DNA from: Lingula anatina | Taxonomy: Eukaryota; Brachiopoda; Lingulata; Lingulida; Lingulidae | Reading direction: 5' to 3' | DNA length: 64,000 nt | Assembly (NCBI RefSeq): GCF_001039355.2 | Contig: NW_019775968.1 | Span: 925,705-989,704, forward strand | Shown: positions 17,201 to 29,858 of the stretch, piece by piece | Numbering within the stretch: the stretch's first letter is position 1 | How the letters are laid out: the number at the start of each line of letters is the position of its first letter | Notes under the pieces: model-generated | Told to the model about the DNA's origin: nothing | The model's input: only the letters and a program-made list of their open reading frames with translations | Databases searched by the model: none | Translations under genes and position numbers: made by a program

Positions 17201-17473
17201 TCCTGCATATCAATCTGAACTCTGAATCTAGAAAAATGCGCCTATAGAGCTACAAATATATAAGGCTCAAGATTATGTCACTATATTTTGTATGATTCTC
17301 ATGTGTGTTAATTGTCACATGCAGTACAGTACACTCATATGTTGCAGATACAATGTAACATGCTTATGCAGGTTGATGTTCTTTTTTGGCAGGTGTCTCG
17401 CAGGGTTGTGACAGGCCAAAACCCAGCGTCGGCGACGAAAACAGCAGAGGAGTTACTAAAAGTAGCCAAATAG
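14209..17473 (+). CDS. DJ-1/PfpI superfamily protein, Hsp31/glyoxalase III-like
   Basis: Five exons: 14209-14367, 15535-15650, 15829-15965, 16666-16850, 17393-17473; 678 nt, 225 aa, in frame throughout. The fold signature is clear: MKALFVLTSC first strand, TGWYLPEVAHPYEVF with conserved Glu26, VDFVSPNGG, the YAGGHGPMFDLPDN loop, and a nucleophile elbow GAVCHGTVG with Cys133-His134. Glu26, Cys133 and His134 match the Hsp31 catalytic set. Hsp31-like proteins convert methylglyoxal to lactate without glutathione and act as stress chaperones. Substrate here is inferred. The ATG at 14209 opens the first beta strand directly; no targeting sequence, so probably cytosolic. Alternative: another class-I glutamine-amidotransferase-like protein without glyoxalase activity. 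Confidence 0.88.
16296..16440. repeat. Imperfect long palindrome in DJ-1-like intron 3
   Basis: TCGAACAAAATAGACC at 16296-16311 is the inverted counterpart of GGTTTATTTTGTTCGA at 16425-16440. Inside, ATTTTGATCCTGCTTCCGAT pairs with ATCGGGACTAGGATCAAAAT. The arms cover most of the 145 bp, so this is a fold-back or MITE-type insertion. Weaker pairing may extend outside. Confidence 0.6.
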
Positions 17474-19170
17474 GCCTCTTTTTTTATATTTAGAACTGAT
17501 TCAAGATTTGCCTGGTTAATTTGATGCGCATTCAAAATTTTAAAGTAAATTTTCTTATTGCCTCTATACTTTTGAGTGTTTCCATTTTGATATTGACGCG
17601 GCGGTGTTGTTGCTTAATCAAACGTAGAACAGTCCCAAAAGTATAACTGTCTGGTCAAAATTAGAGCATGTGAGAGAGATGGAGAGGAGAAAACACGGCA
17701 CAGAGTTGTAGATAGTTCATACCGATCAAAACTGTATTCAACCGTAATCTATTGAAATTAAACAAGAATGCAGAGGATGGATGTTTCTAGTTCAAACCAT
17801 AAGCTTTACTTGTCATTGCACACAGACTGATTGTTAGTAACTGCGTTGTTCACTTATCTACGCTAATGTATGTTTGTCATTTTGTAATTTGCAATACAAA
17901 TGTGTAAAAGGAGTGAAATAACATTTTGTAATTATTGATGCATTTTCAGTAAAATCTGTAAATTCTGTGTTTATCATCTTTCTCGTTTCTCAAATATGCT
18001 GCTGTTATCATCTGATATATATTTTAGTGAATTTCAACGATTCGTCTATTTATTATTAAAAAAAGAGCGAAATGCAGAAACACTTACCCCGGTAGTAAAT
18101 CATCCAGTACTGAGACAAGGAAATGTAGTTGTTTGTATAACATCTATGATATATCGTTTAGGTGAAGGGGTTTGTTCAATAATTTTGAGAATATAATTTC
18201 AAATCCGCCTAGGCCTTGCAAAAGGACGAGAGATTCTTATTCGTACCGGTGGAATATTGGTGCGTATACCCCCATATCCCGCATAAACGTGTATAACGTA
18301 GGTATAAATGAGATGTTGTCTACGCGCCTGCATATAAACGAACAGTTTTCTTAAACATGTACGTTAATCATCTAGTCGTATGTCACAAAAATGAAATTTA
18401 AAACACAAACTTATACTGGGCTCCGTAACTCGACAGCATCGTGAATTGCCACTAAGCGCAACCATGGCGATTCGTCGCTATTCCATAACTCGAAACCATC
18501 GCAATTTGCGACCGAGCGCTAATAGCCGTACCACCTTTAGTTTCGAGGCTATTATTTGCCACGGGTAAATAAGTATACGTTTAAACTTAAGGTTGATTTC
18601 ATCGTGAATTTTAAATTTACACATATATTTTTCCTACTAAATATTTCCTCAAATATCAAGTAATATCGTGAAAACCTTGATTGTTCTTGTAGCTTTATCT
18701 TTGCCTGATGAAACTCCAAATGAACGGAATAAATTCCCTCATAAAATTAGATCTACACCTTATTTTATGAATAATTTGTTTATATAACCTTTTGAAAAAG
18801 GTCTTTCTGCTTTGGCAGGACATTTTTCTGATTTCTGGCCGTTGCCTTTTCTTTTACGGAATGACCCAAAACATATATTTCCGTGTTTTTGGAACCCTCG
18901 AGAAACTTTAAATAACTTTCTCTGTTCTAATGAGTTATTTGCAAAACATCTATACCTTTTTATCATTTTCAAGTACATCTTTTGCATGGAGACAGCGAGC
19001 ACTGTTTGATAAACTGCTCAGGTGTCACCCAAGTGCCCTCTAGCGGAAAATCTGGAACTGAATTCTGCGAAACTAAGGCTAAAACCCCGATAAGACGCTT
19101 TTCCTGCGACACTTGAAATGTCTGGCGGGTAAACCTCTCGAAAATATAGTTGAAGGCCTCACCTCTCAAA
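17474..19170. other. Intergenic spacer DJ-1-like to RAD1
   Basis: About 1.7 kb with no gene I can support. It contains an internal near-repeat at 18422-18535 (GTAACTCGACAGCATCG / ATAACTCGAAACCATCG). Short open frames here show no domain, splice context or composition suggesting a protein. Confidence 0.6.
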
Positions 19171-20956
19171 ATGGCATTACTGACACAACAAGCTGAAGAG
19201 GATGAGCATTATATACTAGTGGCAAAGATGGACAACGCGAGAACAATGTCAAACATACTAAAGGCGATTCATTTTAAAGAGGTAAAAACTGGTTTTGTTT
19301 TAACCAGACCCATCATGCAAGAGCAGAACTTACAGCTAGTCTACAGTGGCAATATACCACCCTCGGTAGTCACCATGGTTATTAAATCCACCTGGTGGAT
19401 AAACCTAAAAACCACAAAAAACGACTTAAAATAGCATACTTATGTACAAGTCTAGTACTAGTTGTACACCTTTACGAAAAAAATGTCCCAGTTTTTGGCC
19501 TTTCGTGCTACATGTACCCAGTAGCAGTGGTGGATTTAGAGGGGGTATCAGGGGGGTCCTGCCCCCCCTTTGGTTTCTGAAAAAAACACACTTATATTCC
19601 CCTCTTGAAATTAGAAATTTTAATAGCTTATTTAAAGTTCTTAACTGTTCGAAAAGGCACCATTTGCCCTCTAAAACAACAAAATGTTATGGGGCCCTTC
19701 AGCAGGCCCCGAACCCTGGGGCTGAGGGTCGTCTTCTTATCTGAGGCCTGTCATTTCTAAAGAATCGGACCCCCCTTCAAAGAATATTGGATCAGCCCCT
19801 GTGAAGGCACCTTTACCTATTTATCTATATGTGGTAAGAACTCTTTTAGCATGTAAGACCAAAAACTGAGGCAAGGGGTATTACAATGATTTGTTTTTTA
19901 GCATTGCCAGCTAGCACTCAGAATAGTGCTGCTAAGATCAGCTGCTTTACCATCTAGCATCAGTATTTTTTGCTTTGTGTCTGTATATTTCCCAGCTTTG
20001 CTGCCTTGTTGAAAATTTTCTTTAAACTTATTGATTTTGACATATACTGTAGACTGCCACAGTGTTTGCCAGTGAAAGGGGGTTGAAAGTAACCGTTGAA
20101 GATGCAAAGTGTGTTCAGGCTAATGCATTTCTGCAAGCAGAAGTATTTCAAGAATTTATCATCAAAGAGGAACAAGCAACATTCAAAATCAACTTGACAG
20201 TACTATTGGTATGTGATATCTTTGCTCATTTTAATATGTTAAATAAGTTGGTATCCTTTTTTTAGTGGGTTGCATGTGTGTATGTATGTACCTTGCACAT
20301 TGATTCAAGGTACATACATACACATTCTAATATACTGAGCAAATGTCAACATTGTTTAACTGTAGTAAAACATGGCATTACATATTTTACTTTAATATGT
20401 TTTTCTGTATTGGACAAAACATACAGTATATGATATGACTTTTGTATCTATAAGTAGTTCATTACCTTTTAGGACTGTTTGAATATATTTGGAAGCAGTA
20501 GCAACCCTGGTGTGACAGCAGCTTTGAAGATGTGTTATGGTGGATATGGGTCACCTCTGAAGCTAATGTAAGGACTAGTTGCACTCATGTAGTGTGTGTG
20601 TGTTTTTAGGTTAATTTTTCGTCTGTTTTTGTTTTGATTGTGATCCTTACATTAATTTACATCAAGGATGACATTCTTACTTATCTATGAGCATATAAAT
20701 GGAAAAAGTTTAAGACCTTAGGAGTAAAATGCATGCCCCACGGCAAAAGTTTTCGTAAAATGGAACATATGAAGAAAGAAAACAATATATATACTTTTTT
20801 GACAAAAAAGAATGAGTCTTAGGTTGTGAAGTTGTCTGTGGAAATTATTGAACTGGATGTGCAGGAACATTAATTTTTTTCTAAAATATAGTTCATACTG
20901 ATACTTGACTATATGGGTGCATTCATCATGTCCCAGTATAGTGATTGTGTGCAAAA

Positions 20957-20992
<36 letters not shown>

Positions 20993-22420
20993 ATATGGGC
21001 TTTATCTCACAAAATAAGTGCACATTTGACATAATTTGTGAAAAACTTTGTTTGAATTGAATCATCATAACATAACACCTTTAAGTTGCTTAATTGAACA
21101 AATCATGTTGATTTTTATTCCTTCGGTACTTGCTGAATCTGTACATAAATCAAATAGATATACCATTTTTACAATGTTTAAGTTATGGAAGTCTACTAAA
21201 TGTTAAATGGATGCAGTTACAATAAAATATTTTAAAATACTCTTTTTTCAGGCTGGAAGAGGAAGGAGTTCTTACAGACTGCAGTATCAAGACTTTGGAA
21301 CCAGATGACACCCTTGATTTTAACTTTTCCAGTGCTAATGTCATCAACAAAATCATTATGAAAGTAAATGCTTAACTATTTACAATAAGCAGAATAGAAA
21401 TTACTTGCATTGTTATTGATTATTATATCTTTTAGCTTAATTGCAATTATTGATTATATATAGTTCATCATCCAAGATATAAAAAGTTTCCTGATAAGTG
21501 TTAATATGCTCATGATTAGTGACTAATATTTCAGTCTGAGTGTCTTAAAGAAGCATTCAATGAACTGGACATGACCAGTGAAGTTTTACAGATAGTGATG
21601 TCACCTGACAGACCTTACTTCAGACTGTCCACATTTGGAAATGCAGGGAGTACACATGTAATTCTATTTAGTTTTAATTAATGACAAATGGGTTTCCATT
21701 TCTGTCTAAGTCTGGTTGTTTTTCAAGGGTATGTCTCAATCACAGCTGTCTTCACTTGAAAATTACATTTGTTTATTTATTATGTATCTTTTGTTGCTGT
21801 TGCTGTTCTTGTTGTTGCCATTTAAATTATCTGAAAAAAGATTTTCTCCTCAAAATTTAGACATTATAGAAAAGCAGAAATGACTTTTGTGTGTTTTTTC
21901 ATACTATTTTTCAGTCTGACTTTTCCAAGGATTCAGATATGATGGAAGCATTTAACTGCGCACAAACCCAGACAAACAGGTAAATACTCCTGTATTTTTG
22001 CCATATTGTTGACATTATTTTTCTATGAAAAAACCAAGAGAAAAATGATAATATGTATAACGCTTTGAGATCCCTGAAGGAGAAATTCAGATTCTATACT
22101 TTTTTGCGGTATTCTTGGATAAAAGTGTCTGAATATTATGTATCATTTTTTAATATATTTCACTAGTTCCTATTTCTGAATTAATTTAATTTTTAGGTAC
22201 AAGGTTTCTTTAATCAAACCCTCCGTGAAAGCTCTGGCGTCTTCTGTGCGTGTCTCCATTAGAACTGATAACAGAGGGTTCCTGTCACTGCAATTTATGA
22301 TCAAGCTTGATGATGGCCAAGTGTGCTTTGTTGAGTATTATGTGAGTACAACCTCCAAGTTTCTTATTATTTATTTAAAAAATGTCTTGTTATTATATCA
22401 TTTGATGTGATTAATTCCTG

Positions 22421-22468
<48 letters not shown>

Positions 22469-22562
22469 TTGGGTTTATTGTTGAGCAATTTTAAATCTGT
22501 AATTCACAATTGTATTTTAGTGTGTGCCTGATGAAGATCTAGCAGAGGAGTATGATGACTGA
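19171..22562 (+). CDS. RAD1: RAD1 checkpoint clamp subunit (9-1-1 complex)
   Basis: Eight exons: 19171-19281, 20053-20208, 20473-20567, 21252-21363, 21535-21657, 21915-21979, 22197-22341, 22521-22562; 849 nt, 282 aa, the same length as human RAD1. Conserved blocks: MALLTQQAEEDEHY start, ILKAIHFKE, KVTVEDAKCVQANAF, TFKINLTVLLDCLNIFGSS, ELDMTSEVLQIVMSPDRPYF, RLSTFGNAGS, KDSDMMEAFNC, VSIRTDNRGFLSLQFMI, FVEYYCVPDED. RAD1 joins RAD9 and HUS1 in the PCNA-like ring loaded at RPA-coated junctions to activate ATR. The ATG at 19171 is preceded in frame by TTG only, so it is the start. Intron 1 holds a GGCGGAT-ended element; intron 2 a perfect hairpin; intron 7 a CT microsatellite. Confidence 0.97.
19525..19801 (+). 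mobile_element. GGCGGAT-ended interspersed element, copy 2 (RAD1 intron 1)
   Basis: 277 bp from CAGTGGTGGATTTAGAGGGG to GGATCAGCCCCTG. Its body matches the 12362-12806 element (TATTCCCCTCTTGAAATTAG, CATTTGCCCTCTAAAAC, CTGAGGCCTGTC) but lacks the nested palindrome. Non-coding. Confidence 0.7.
20277..20324. repeat. Perfect 19-bp stem, 10-nt loop hairpin in RAD1 intron 2
   Basis: TGTGTATGTATGTACCTTG at 20277-20295 and its exact complement at 20306-20324, separated by CACATTGATT. It would form a strong RNA hairpin in the intron. It is short for a canonical pre-miRNA (48 nt); a decayed inverted-repeat element is equally possible. Confidence 0.7.
22425..22465 (+). repeat. (CT)n microsatellite in RAD1 intron 7
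   Basis: About 20 CT units between the exon 7 donor at 22342 and the exon 8 acceptor at 22520. Confidence 0.9.
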
Positions 22563-24589
22563 CTTCAACTCAGTTTGAGGGGGAAAAGATTAATTTAAGT
22601 TGTCAAAAGTTGAATAAGTGGAGTATGCAGATGGAGACATAATTGGAAAACTGTCAAACATATTGTGTCAGCCAGAGAGTTTCAGGTTTAGTCAGCGAAG
22701 TCTGGGATTTTTGTGTTTAGAGCACCCCAATATAACTCCAAGGGCTTACAACATTCAAGCTGCCAACCAGACACTTCCACATCCAGTCCTGGTTCTAATT
22801 TATTTTCCATGGCATGAAAGGTCAATGTGTCATGCTATCCTCTGAGCTGCTTAAGAACGTTATTTGATCAACGAACTTGTACTCCATTATCATTAGCCTT
22901 GCCTACTGCAAGTATGCTTTTGATAGGACAAAATGCATTGAGCACAAACACACTTGTTACTTTATGATTTAATAACAAGACCTTCGTGTTAACCTGCCAA
23001 AGTGGGAGTGATATGCAGGATTTTCTTCTCAAATGGGAAGTGATTAGGAACTGCATTTAATAGGGATTGATTACTCTGAATTATTGCTTTATTACTGCGG
23101 CACTCCAAGGGTTTGTTGCATTTATTGCATTTGTTTCCATCCAACCAAATACATGTACTAAATGTCCTCAGTACCAGTTCTCTACATTCACTTAACCTTT
23201 TTCACCTAAAATGATCAGAAAATAACTAAGAATGTTTTAGTATTGTACTCTGCCACTGCTGCGCCTAACCTAGCTGTAGGTACCGGTTCATAACAGGAGG
23301 TGGCTGCTCCCCTCACATTGTGCAGTTTATTCAAGATATCGCATTTAACATTATAGATCTAACTGAATAGTCCTAAAGGAAGAAATATCACGTTTTTACG
23401 AATGCAAGCTAGGGTTACAACGCTATGGTTATACGGAAAGTGGACACTTAATCGGGTCATTTTGAACTATCTCGAGCAATGCAAGTAAAATATTCGAAGA
23501 ACAAAAAAAAAAAGGACAACAAGAGCCAGTATCCAGACTAATCAAGCGAATAGTTGTATAATTTGATTTTTATTTGTTGCAAGTCCGAAACTGGGAGATT
23601 GTCTGCACAAGTATCGAGATTTGATTTAAGTAAATAGAAATTTTTTGTACTTGACGTCACTCGATCAAAATCACTGAAGTTAGCTAATGTTATTACCGAG
23701 ATTTTACTAACTCCAAGCCTCGATGAGTCCTAGAATTGAGCGGAATCTTATGCGATTTGGCAGTATTGATATTATTAAGGAAACGGATATCGATAATTAT
23801 TTAATGAAATATCCACCAGGTACAACTGATTGGATGATTAACAGACGCAAAATACTATTAACCACAATTGATATTATTCTGACGCATGGTAGTCGATAAG
23901 GATATGGAATTGCCTATTAAGGTGTAAATTGATACCACGGACACATTTATTGTAATCACGCCGAGTCCTCGAGGGACTCCATTTATCTGCCACCTTTCAT
24001 GTAGACATAAAATGGACATTATGGTATCAGAAGAGCACTTGGTTCACATTCGTTCTTCTTGGCAGCATTCAATGCCAGCCAATTCAGTGAATATAAAATA
24101 AACGAATAGTTTGATAATGAACAGTCAGGTATGCCAATCAGATAAGGCATTTGCAGAAAAATATCACCAATTGATAGTACAATTTATTACTGTTATTGTT
24201 TGAAAGAGGTTCCTAACAAATGAACAAGGAAAAATATTTATCTGGAAACGTACATTTTTATGTATTTTATACAACCGACCTACAAAGCAAAGCAAAACAA
24301 TATTTAGTGTGCGTGATACAAGCAAAATACAAGTGTGAATCACAACTTAACTTAGAGAAAACCATAAAAAGTCTGTGCGTTTTTTACAGGCTCAATAACG
24401 GGAGTAGTCGATCCCTACTTTCCCCCCAAAAAATATTGGTAGACCTTATGGTTAGTATAGATGTTGGTTATTAACGCTCGGGATACTCTATTTGATTACA
24501 AGATCGCCAATAAGAGAACCAGAAGTTGGATGTGAAGCTGTGTGGTTGCTACAGACAACACGTCCAACTCAAGGTTCTGTGGGAATTCT
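22563..24589. other. Intergenic spacer RAD1 to GPCR (3' ends converge)
   Basis: Holds the RAD1 3' UTR and the 3' UTR of the minus-strand GPCR. A 58-codon plus-strand frame at 23723-23899 has no recognisable domain and no obvious splice partners. Nothing else recognised. Confidence 0.55.
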
Positions 24590-26489
24590 TTACTCTTGGC
24601 CATTTACGTTAGATTGGGGCATCGTGTCTACAGTATTCAAATTATTTACTACACCCAGTCGGATAAATTGAAAAGTTTCGAAAGGATTACCCCCATTGCC
24701 GGATTGTTGTATCGACTCATTATCGGTTTCGGGATTCGCCTGGATTTTATTTTTGCGACAAATTACATCAATGTGTAACACTTCCTGAATCTTTTTGCGA
24801 AATCTAACATGTGTTAATAAGTATATGATAAAATTAACACCACAGTTCATAACGCGAAATGTACTGAGAATATGGGTGATGAGACCAGAGCGCTTAACCA
24901 ATCCAGCATTTACTAAAGTAGTGTGGACAGTGTACGGGAGGATTAACATGAACGCTGCTAATGTGTTAAACGTAATAGCCGCGGTGATGTTGTTTTGAGC
25001 AGACAAACTCTGCGAAACTGGACCAGTAGGCCCTTTCGCTTGGGAGTTGCGAATGGTCATGAGTCGAAGCAAACATGAGCCCGATATAAGTTGGATCGCT
25101 AAGGGTATAACGATGGCAACAATCTCGGCATGTGTTCTGTCTATTTTTTTACCGGAGGCCAAAGTCTGAAATTGGGTAATAGCTATTATAATCACCACAA
25201 AGAGTAAAATTGATATCCAAACAAATGTTAACTTTTTCACGGCGGATTTTCGTTTATAGATTAATAAAGGGTATCTGAGGACTAAGAAACGCCCTACTGA
25301 GATAGAGGTCAATAGCAAATGCGAAAAGTAAAATATCAGTTTAGATATAGCACTACAATAGACGTGCAACATCCTGAGGTCTTTACTTGCATATTTCGGA
25401 AGTAAGGGAGCTATACCCTTAGCCATATATATTGGGAATCTCATGGCGCAAGTTAAACCATCGGAAACTGCGAGCACAATGAAAAAAGATATAAAATGCT
25501 TGGAATGAGGCTCTTTTTTCAACTTTGTCCAAATCAGTGTGTTCATTATGTTGGTAAAAACACACCAAACATCTGTGGAAATTAGCACGTAAACCATAGC
25601 GTCATTTCTCCCACGATCAGCCGAGTTGCTATCATTTAAATTCTCACTGCTGTTTTCAAATACTGGCAAACTCCAGTCCACTTTATGTTCGTACAGAACT
25701 GTTGCGTTGAAATCAATGTTCTCTTGCAAGGCCGAACCCAAGTTCTCTGAAAAGTTTTTTGTTAGAATTGTCTCCTTGTAATTAGAACCGGTGAGTGATC
25801 TTTGGTGCCGATTTTTTGCCGTACCCTTTCGAGCAATGTCAAGTACAATGTTCCGATAGTCCATACTGATTGTCCTCTCCAAATTTTTTATCCACTTTTC
25901 TGGGCCTGAAATAGTATACAATTGATCTGCATTTTGTGATTTTTGGAACACTGCTACAACTGTTTGTTTTCTCTCGCTTCTTTCCCTTGTAACTGATATT
26001 GAAATGCTTCGGGCTGCCCAGGTTCTTTCACAACTTGCTGTGTCTAAAACCTAAAGATGAACAGTATGACAAAAGGTCTACATGCGTGCAACAGAAACGA
26101 TTTGTAATAGAATGCACGCTCTGCATAAATTTCAAACTTTAAGTGTGTGTGTGTGTGTGCGTGCGTGTGTGTGTTTAAAGTAACACCATCGAGTTTTTCT
26201 TTTAATTTTAACATTTAAAACAAGTGTACAGCTCTGTTGTGAATAAAATCGTCACCTGTTACCTAAAAACGTAACATGTCAGTAATGATACTTAAATGAA
26301 GACAACACGAGGCACAAATTTGTTCTAGACCACTGAATGAAGTTTCGTTTAAAGTTATTGATCTACCGAAAGTTTACATTTAAACTAAATTACTTTAAGT
26401 GTTAGAAAAGCTACAATGTAAATGTGTCATAAAATTACCTGGGACCACAGCATCGTATAAAAGATCCACATCACGCATAGACTTAACAT
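24590..26489 (-). CDS. Divergent rhodopsin-like (class A) orphan GPCR with signal peptide
   Basis: Two minus-strand exons: 26439-26489 and 24590-26050; 503 aa. Exon 1 encodes MLSLCVMWIFYTMLWSQ, a signal peptide, and joins the long exon in phase 0 through a TTTAG acceptor; the long exon itself has no in-frame ATG at its 5' end. An extracellular region of about 150 aa with several N-glycosylation sites (e.g. NFS, NAT) is followed by seven hydrophobic helices (about 168-192, 203-227, 243-270, 290-310, 326-348, 370-395, 410-430). Class A marks: Asp in LAVSDG (TM2), Cys249 before TM3, Trp in FVWIS (TM4), Pro in IVIPLA (TM5), LPY in TM6. Oddities: DRY is GRF, NPxxY is NFIIY, and the loop between TM4 and TM5 has no Cys, so the usual disulfide is missing. 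Ligand unknown; probably a peptide or chemosensory orphan. Confidence 0.85.
26143..26174 (+). repeat. (GT)n microsatellite in GPCR intron 1
   Basis: Interrupted GT repeat within the intron separating the signal-peptide exon from the 7TM exon. Confidence 0.85.
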
Positions 26490-26948
26490 TGTGTTTGAGA
26501 AATAAGAGGAAAAGGACTTATTTATACTTTCAAGAGAGTCAATTTTCTAGGTAGTACATCATTATGTGTAATAATTGCCCACAGCTGGCTTAGTTGGACG
26601 TGATTAGCTTTCCAATGACAAACTCCCAAGTAATCCGATCATTTGTCAGAACGTCATGCCAATTTGTAGTCTCAGGACATTCCGTGTATACTTAGAAAGG
26701 AAAAATGGCCCTTTCAATCATCGTTCTAGTATTAAGAATTAACGCAGAAGGAGTGACGTTTCGAAAGTGGCTCCGATTTAAAATATTTTTGTAGTATTTG
26801 AAGTAAATAGTAGACCCACTTAAAATTGTTGGATCATTTTGCTGCATAGCGATATAACCAAAACATTACAGGAATATATCCCAGAGATGTACATCCTTTT
26901 CTTTCTTGAAATCTAATGATGCTTACGTATTTCCAAAATTTTAAGTGT

Positions 26949-29858
26949 CTAAACCTTTTCCTTAGCAACGCGAACATGGTAAAACAGGTATTCCAAAGTG
27001 TTCAGTTCTCTTGGACTCATGTAGTGGAATGAGATGGGATATTTGCTGCAGCAGTTCAGCCCCTGAAAATGGGAAACAAACATTTAATGATAAATATAAA
27101 TGATAACAATAATGATAGCGGTGATAAATAACATAATAAATTATAATGGTCACAATTCGCTTGTAGCGCAGTTTTAATTGAAATAAAAAAATTACTGGTC
27201 TGTTAACACATTAAATCTAACACTGGCAAGTGAAGTCTCTAAGAAGAGGAACTGGGTTAACTATAACTGGGTTTATCATCAATTTTCTGATGTTTGACTA
27301 GATCCAACCGTCTTCTTCCTTAATTTAACTACAAAATAAGTTCGTCAAATCAATCAAGACGGCAGTCAAGAGCACAACATTAGGAACCACCAACCCGTCG
27401 GGCTCTGTTCTGATCCCACGTATAATACCATTTAGGGTACTGTCCCAAGATGTGTGTCAGAGGTGTGAACGGCAAAAATCTTTCCCTACCAAGTTCGTCA
27501 GTTGTGTTTACTGCTTTAGCTCCGACTCTGCTTAGACATTGAGCAGTTTTCCAGTCCTCACCTAAGATAAATACATACCTATGAAAAATACAAAGCGGAT
27601 TTCATTTTGGAATAGCGCGCGACACGAAGCTGTCATGTTGAAACAAAAATGGATAAAAACACAAAATAGTTTCGTTGGATCTTATATATGGTAGTATTTG
27701 ACAATTCTAATTATTATATCCAAATGTTTTATTAAATGTGGTTGATACTTTGCCTAGATCTTTCACACTTAGAATAGTTGGTTATTGTATGCGACATCGT
27801 TACTCGTTCATAACAAGGTGTTATCTTTCTTTTCTTGGTCTTCTGGGTCGGTCACTGACTACAGGCACCAATGTATAGTATGCACTGCTCGTAACTTGTG
27901 CGCCACTGGGTGTTATGATACAAACTATAAAGTATTGGTTACGGGACCTTAGTCAAGTCTGTAGTTTAATGGCCTCCTGAGGCAACTTTTGCTTAAAATA
28001 TTTTTTTGAATTTCATGGACAACTGTCTTCACTATCATAAGAGTAAGATGTCCCCCCGAGCCCCCAACTATTTTCATTAAAGAGCCCACTTTTTACCGTT
28101 GGATGGCCATTATCAAACCTACGGTACTGCGCAGATTTGCGATACACATTAATATCTAAAAACCCGTCCTCAGTATTTAGGAACGCCGCATGTATGGCTG
28201 GCTGTCGCCATTTCTTAATTGGTGTACTTGTTGCTGCTGTTGGTGCGATTGATGTTGTTACGATTGTGTTACTGTAATGTTATCTTCAATACTTAAATTA
28301 CATGTAATTCTTAGGGACGTGTAAGGACCATGGCTCTAATTTCTGCAACCAAGACTACCCATTGAGTTAAAGTTCATTTATTGGTATTTCATTAAGTTTC
28401 CCTACCTGTTCCATCTGGTATGCAAGAAGGTTTTAAGAAAAAGGCTTTGGTGACTAAGAGTCGAAGCGCCTCCTTGGACAGTACCAAGCCAGACCCTCCG
28501 CTCATGTATGTGAAATTAAGCTGTCTGTGTGGTAGCTTGAAAGAATGACCAAAATATTCTGCCACTGAAGAGTCTCGAAAGGACAGGTAGTTTCTTAAGT
28601 TTTCTATAATAACGTAAGTGTCTGGATCGGCTTTCATGAAGTAATCTGCACTGCTGGCAAAATTGTTGTAAATGTATACCCATGCCGCTTTTGACTTTGC
28701 GGCGATGTGCTCCCTCCCGCTACTAACATTAAGCCCGATCGTCGGAAAACTTTTATTTTCTGCGGAGCTCATGAATAAACTTTTGTCACACCTTCGAGTC
28801 CATGTATTTTTTACATGAATCGTTCTCTTTTGTAAATCATCTGGGTCTGTAAGTATCCAGCAAAGGATTCTGTATTTTGTTCCTAAAATTTAAAAAAAGA
28901 AAATACTAGATAGCATAACAAATCTTAACTTCTATGAAATGAAGTTTTCTGATATTTCATTGTAATTGCTTTAAAAAACAATGTGTCCGTTGCACCCACA
29001 ACAGTTGGCCAACTGGAGAAATCTCACACGATTGCAGACAGGGCAGATTTTTAGATATCAGTAAAATGAAATACACAGACCATGTGCTAAATATATTGAC
29101 ATTCTACCAACCATTAAATTCAATATTTAAATAATGTACAGCTGTCACTTCGATATAAACTAGTGTAACCCTAGGTATCTCCCGTTTCATCGAATCCATC
29201 AAAACAGATTCTTCTTACATTAAACTTTACGTGTTTCCTAGTGTCAAAGAAAAAATACCAATGTTACCAATTGTTTTCAAACTAAAATTTTAGTGAATAA
29301 GTATTGAAGGAATTAATCTAGCGTGGGCAATGAAATGACCGCTGCCACTCTCATATCATACATGTACCCGATCGACTTCGTGGTAACGTGGCCACATCTG
29401 ACACCCATTGAGAGATCATGCTAATAGAAGGTATGTAGTGTCTGATCAGCAATCTGCCTTTCACATATGACAAAAAAATACACTTAAAACAGCCACCCAC
29501 TCATCTGGTTGGACAATGTACCAAAACATGAGGAAAAATTACACATGCTAACTTAAAGGCATACTATACACTCGAAGTAAATTCACTGACATTTACTGTG
29601 AAATCATATAGCCGGGGGCTATGACATAATCTTACTGGCCAGGGCATACTACTTACCCCGATTTCTGGTATAATCTAACCTGTACCGAATTTCCTTTTTA
29701 TTTCCCAATATTGACAACTCTCGAAGTGCCTTTGCCGCCCAGAATCTGTGGTCGCGCCTCTCTTCATGGGTATGGTAGTTTACAAACAACCACAGGTAAA
29801 TACCGCTACATAATAAAGCATTAATTCCACAAAACACCCAAATCCTGGATCGACACAT
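26949..29858 (-). CDS. C1GALT1: C1GALT1-like glycoprotein-N-acetylgalactosamine 3-beta-galactosyltransferase
   Basis: Four minus-strand exons: 29657-29858, 28406-28882, 27395-27561, 26949-27062; 960 nt, 319 aa, somewhat shorter than human C1GALT1 (363). A type II anchor starts at once (MCRSRIWVFCGINALLC, TM about 4-26); the lumenal GT31 domain follows with ILCWILTDP, VKNTWTRRC, ADYFMKADPDTYVII, NLRNYLSF, YMSGGSGLVLSKEALR, the GEDW segment and a final LNCCSKYPISFHYM. T-synthase adds galactose beta-1,3 to Ser/Thr-linked GalNAc, making core 1 O-glycans in the Golgi. The metal-binding triplet is Asp153-Pro-Asp155 instead of DDD. The start at 29858 is the first ATG of the frame; the frame is open further upstream but only with GTG. 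The GPCR starts 460 bp downstream on the same strand. It could be a paralogue of T-synthase with another acceptor. Confidence 0.9.

Noticed and set aside
23723-23899. 58-codon plus-strand frame
   Set aside because: No recognisable domain, no convincing splice partners, and its length is expected by chance.
25949-25951. Start of the GPCR at this GTG
   Set aside because: The frame is open upstream to a splice acceptor at 26051, and a signal-peptide exon at 26439-26489 joins in phase.
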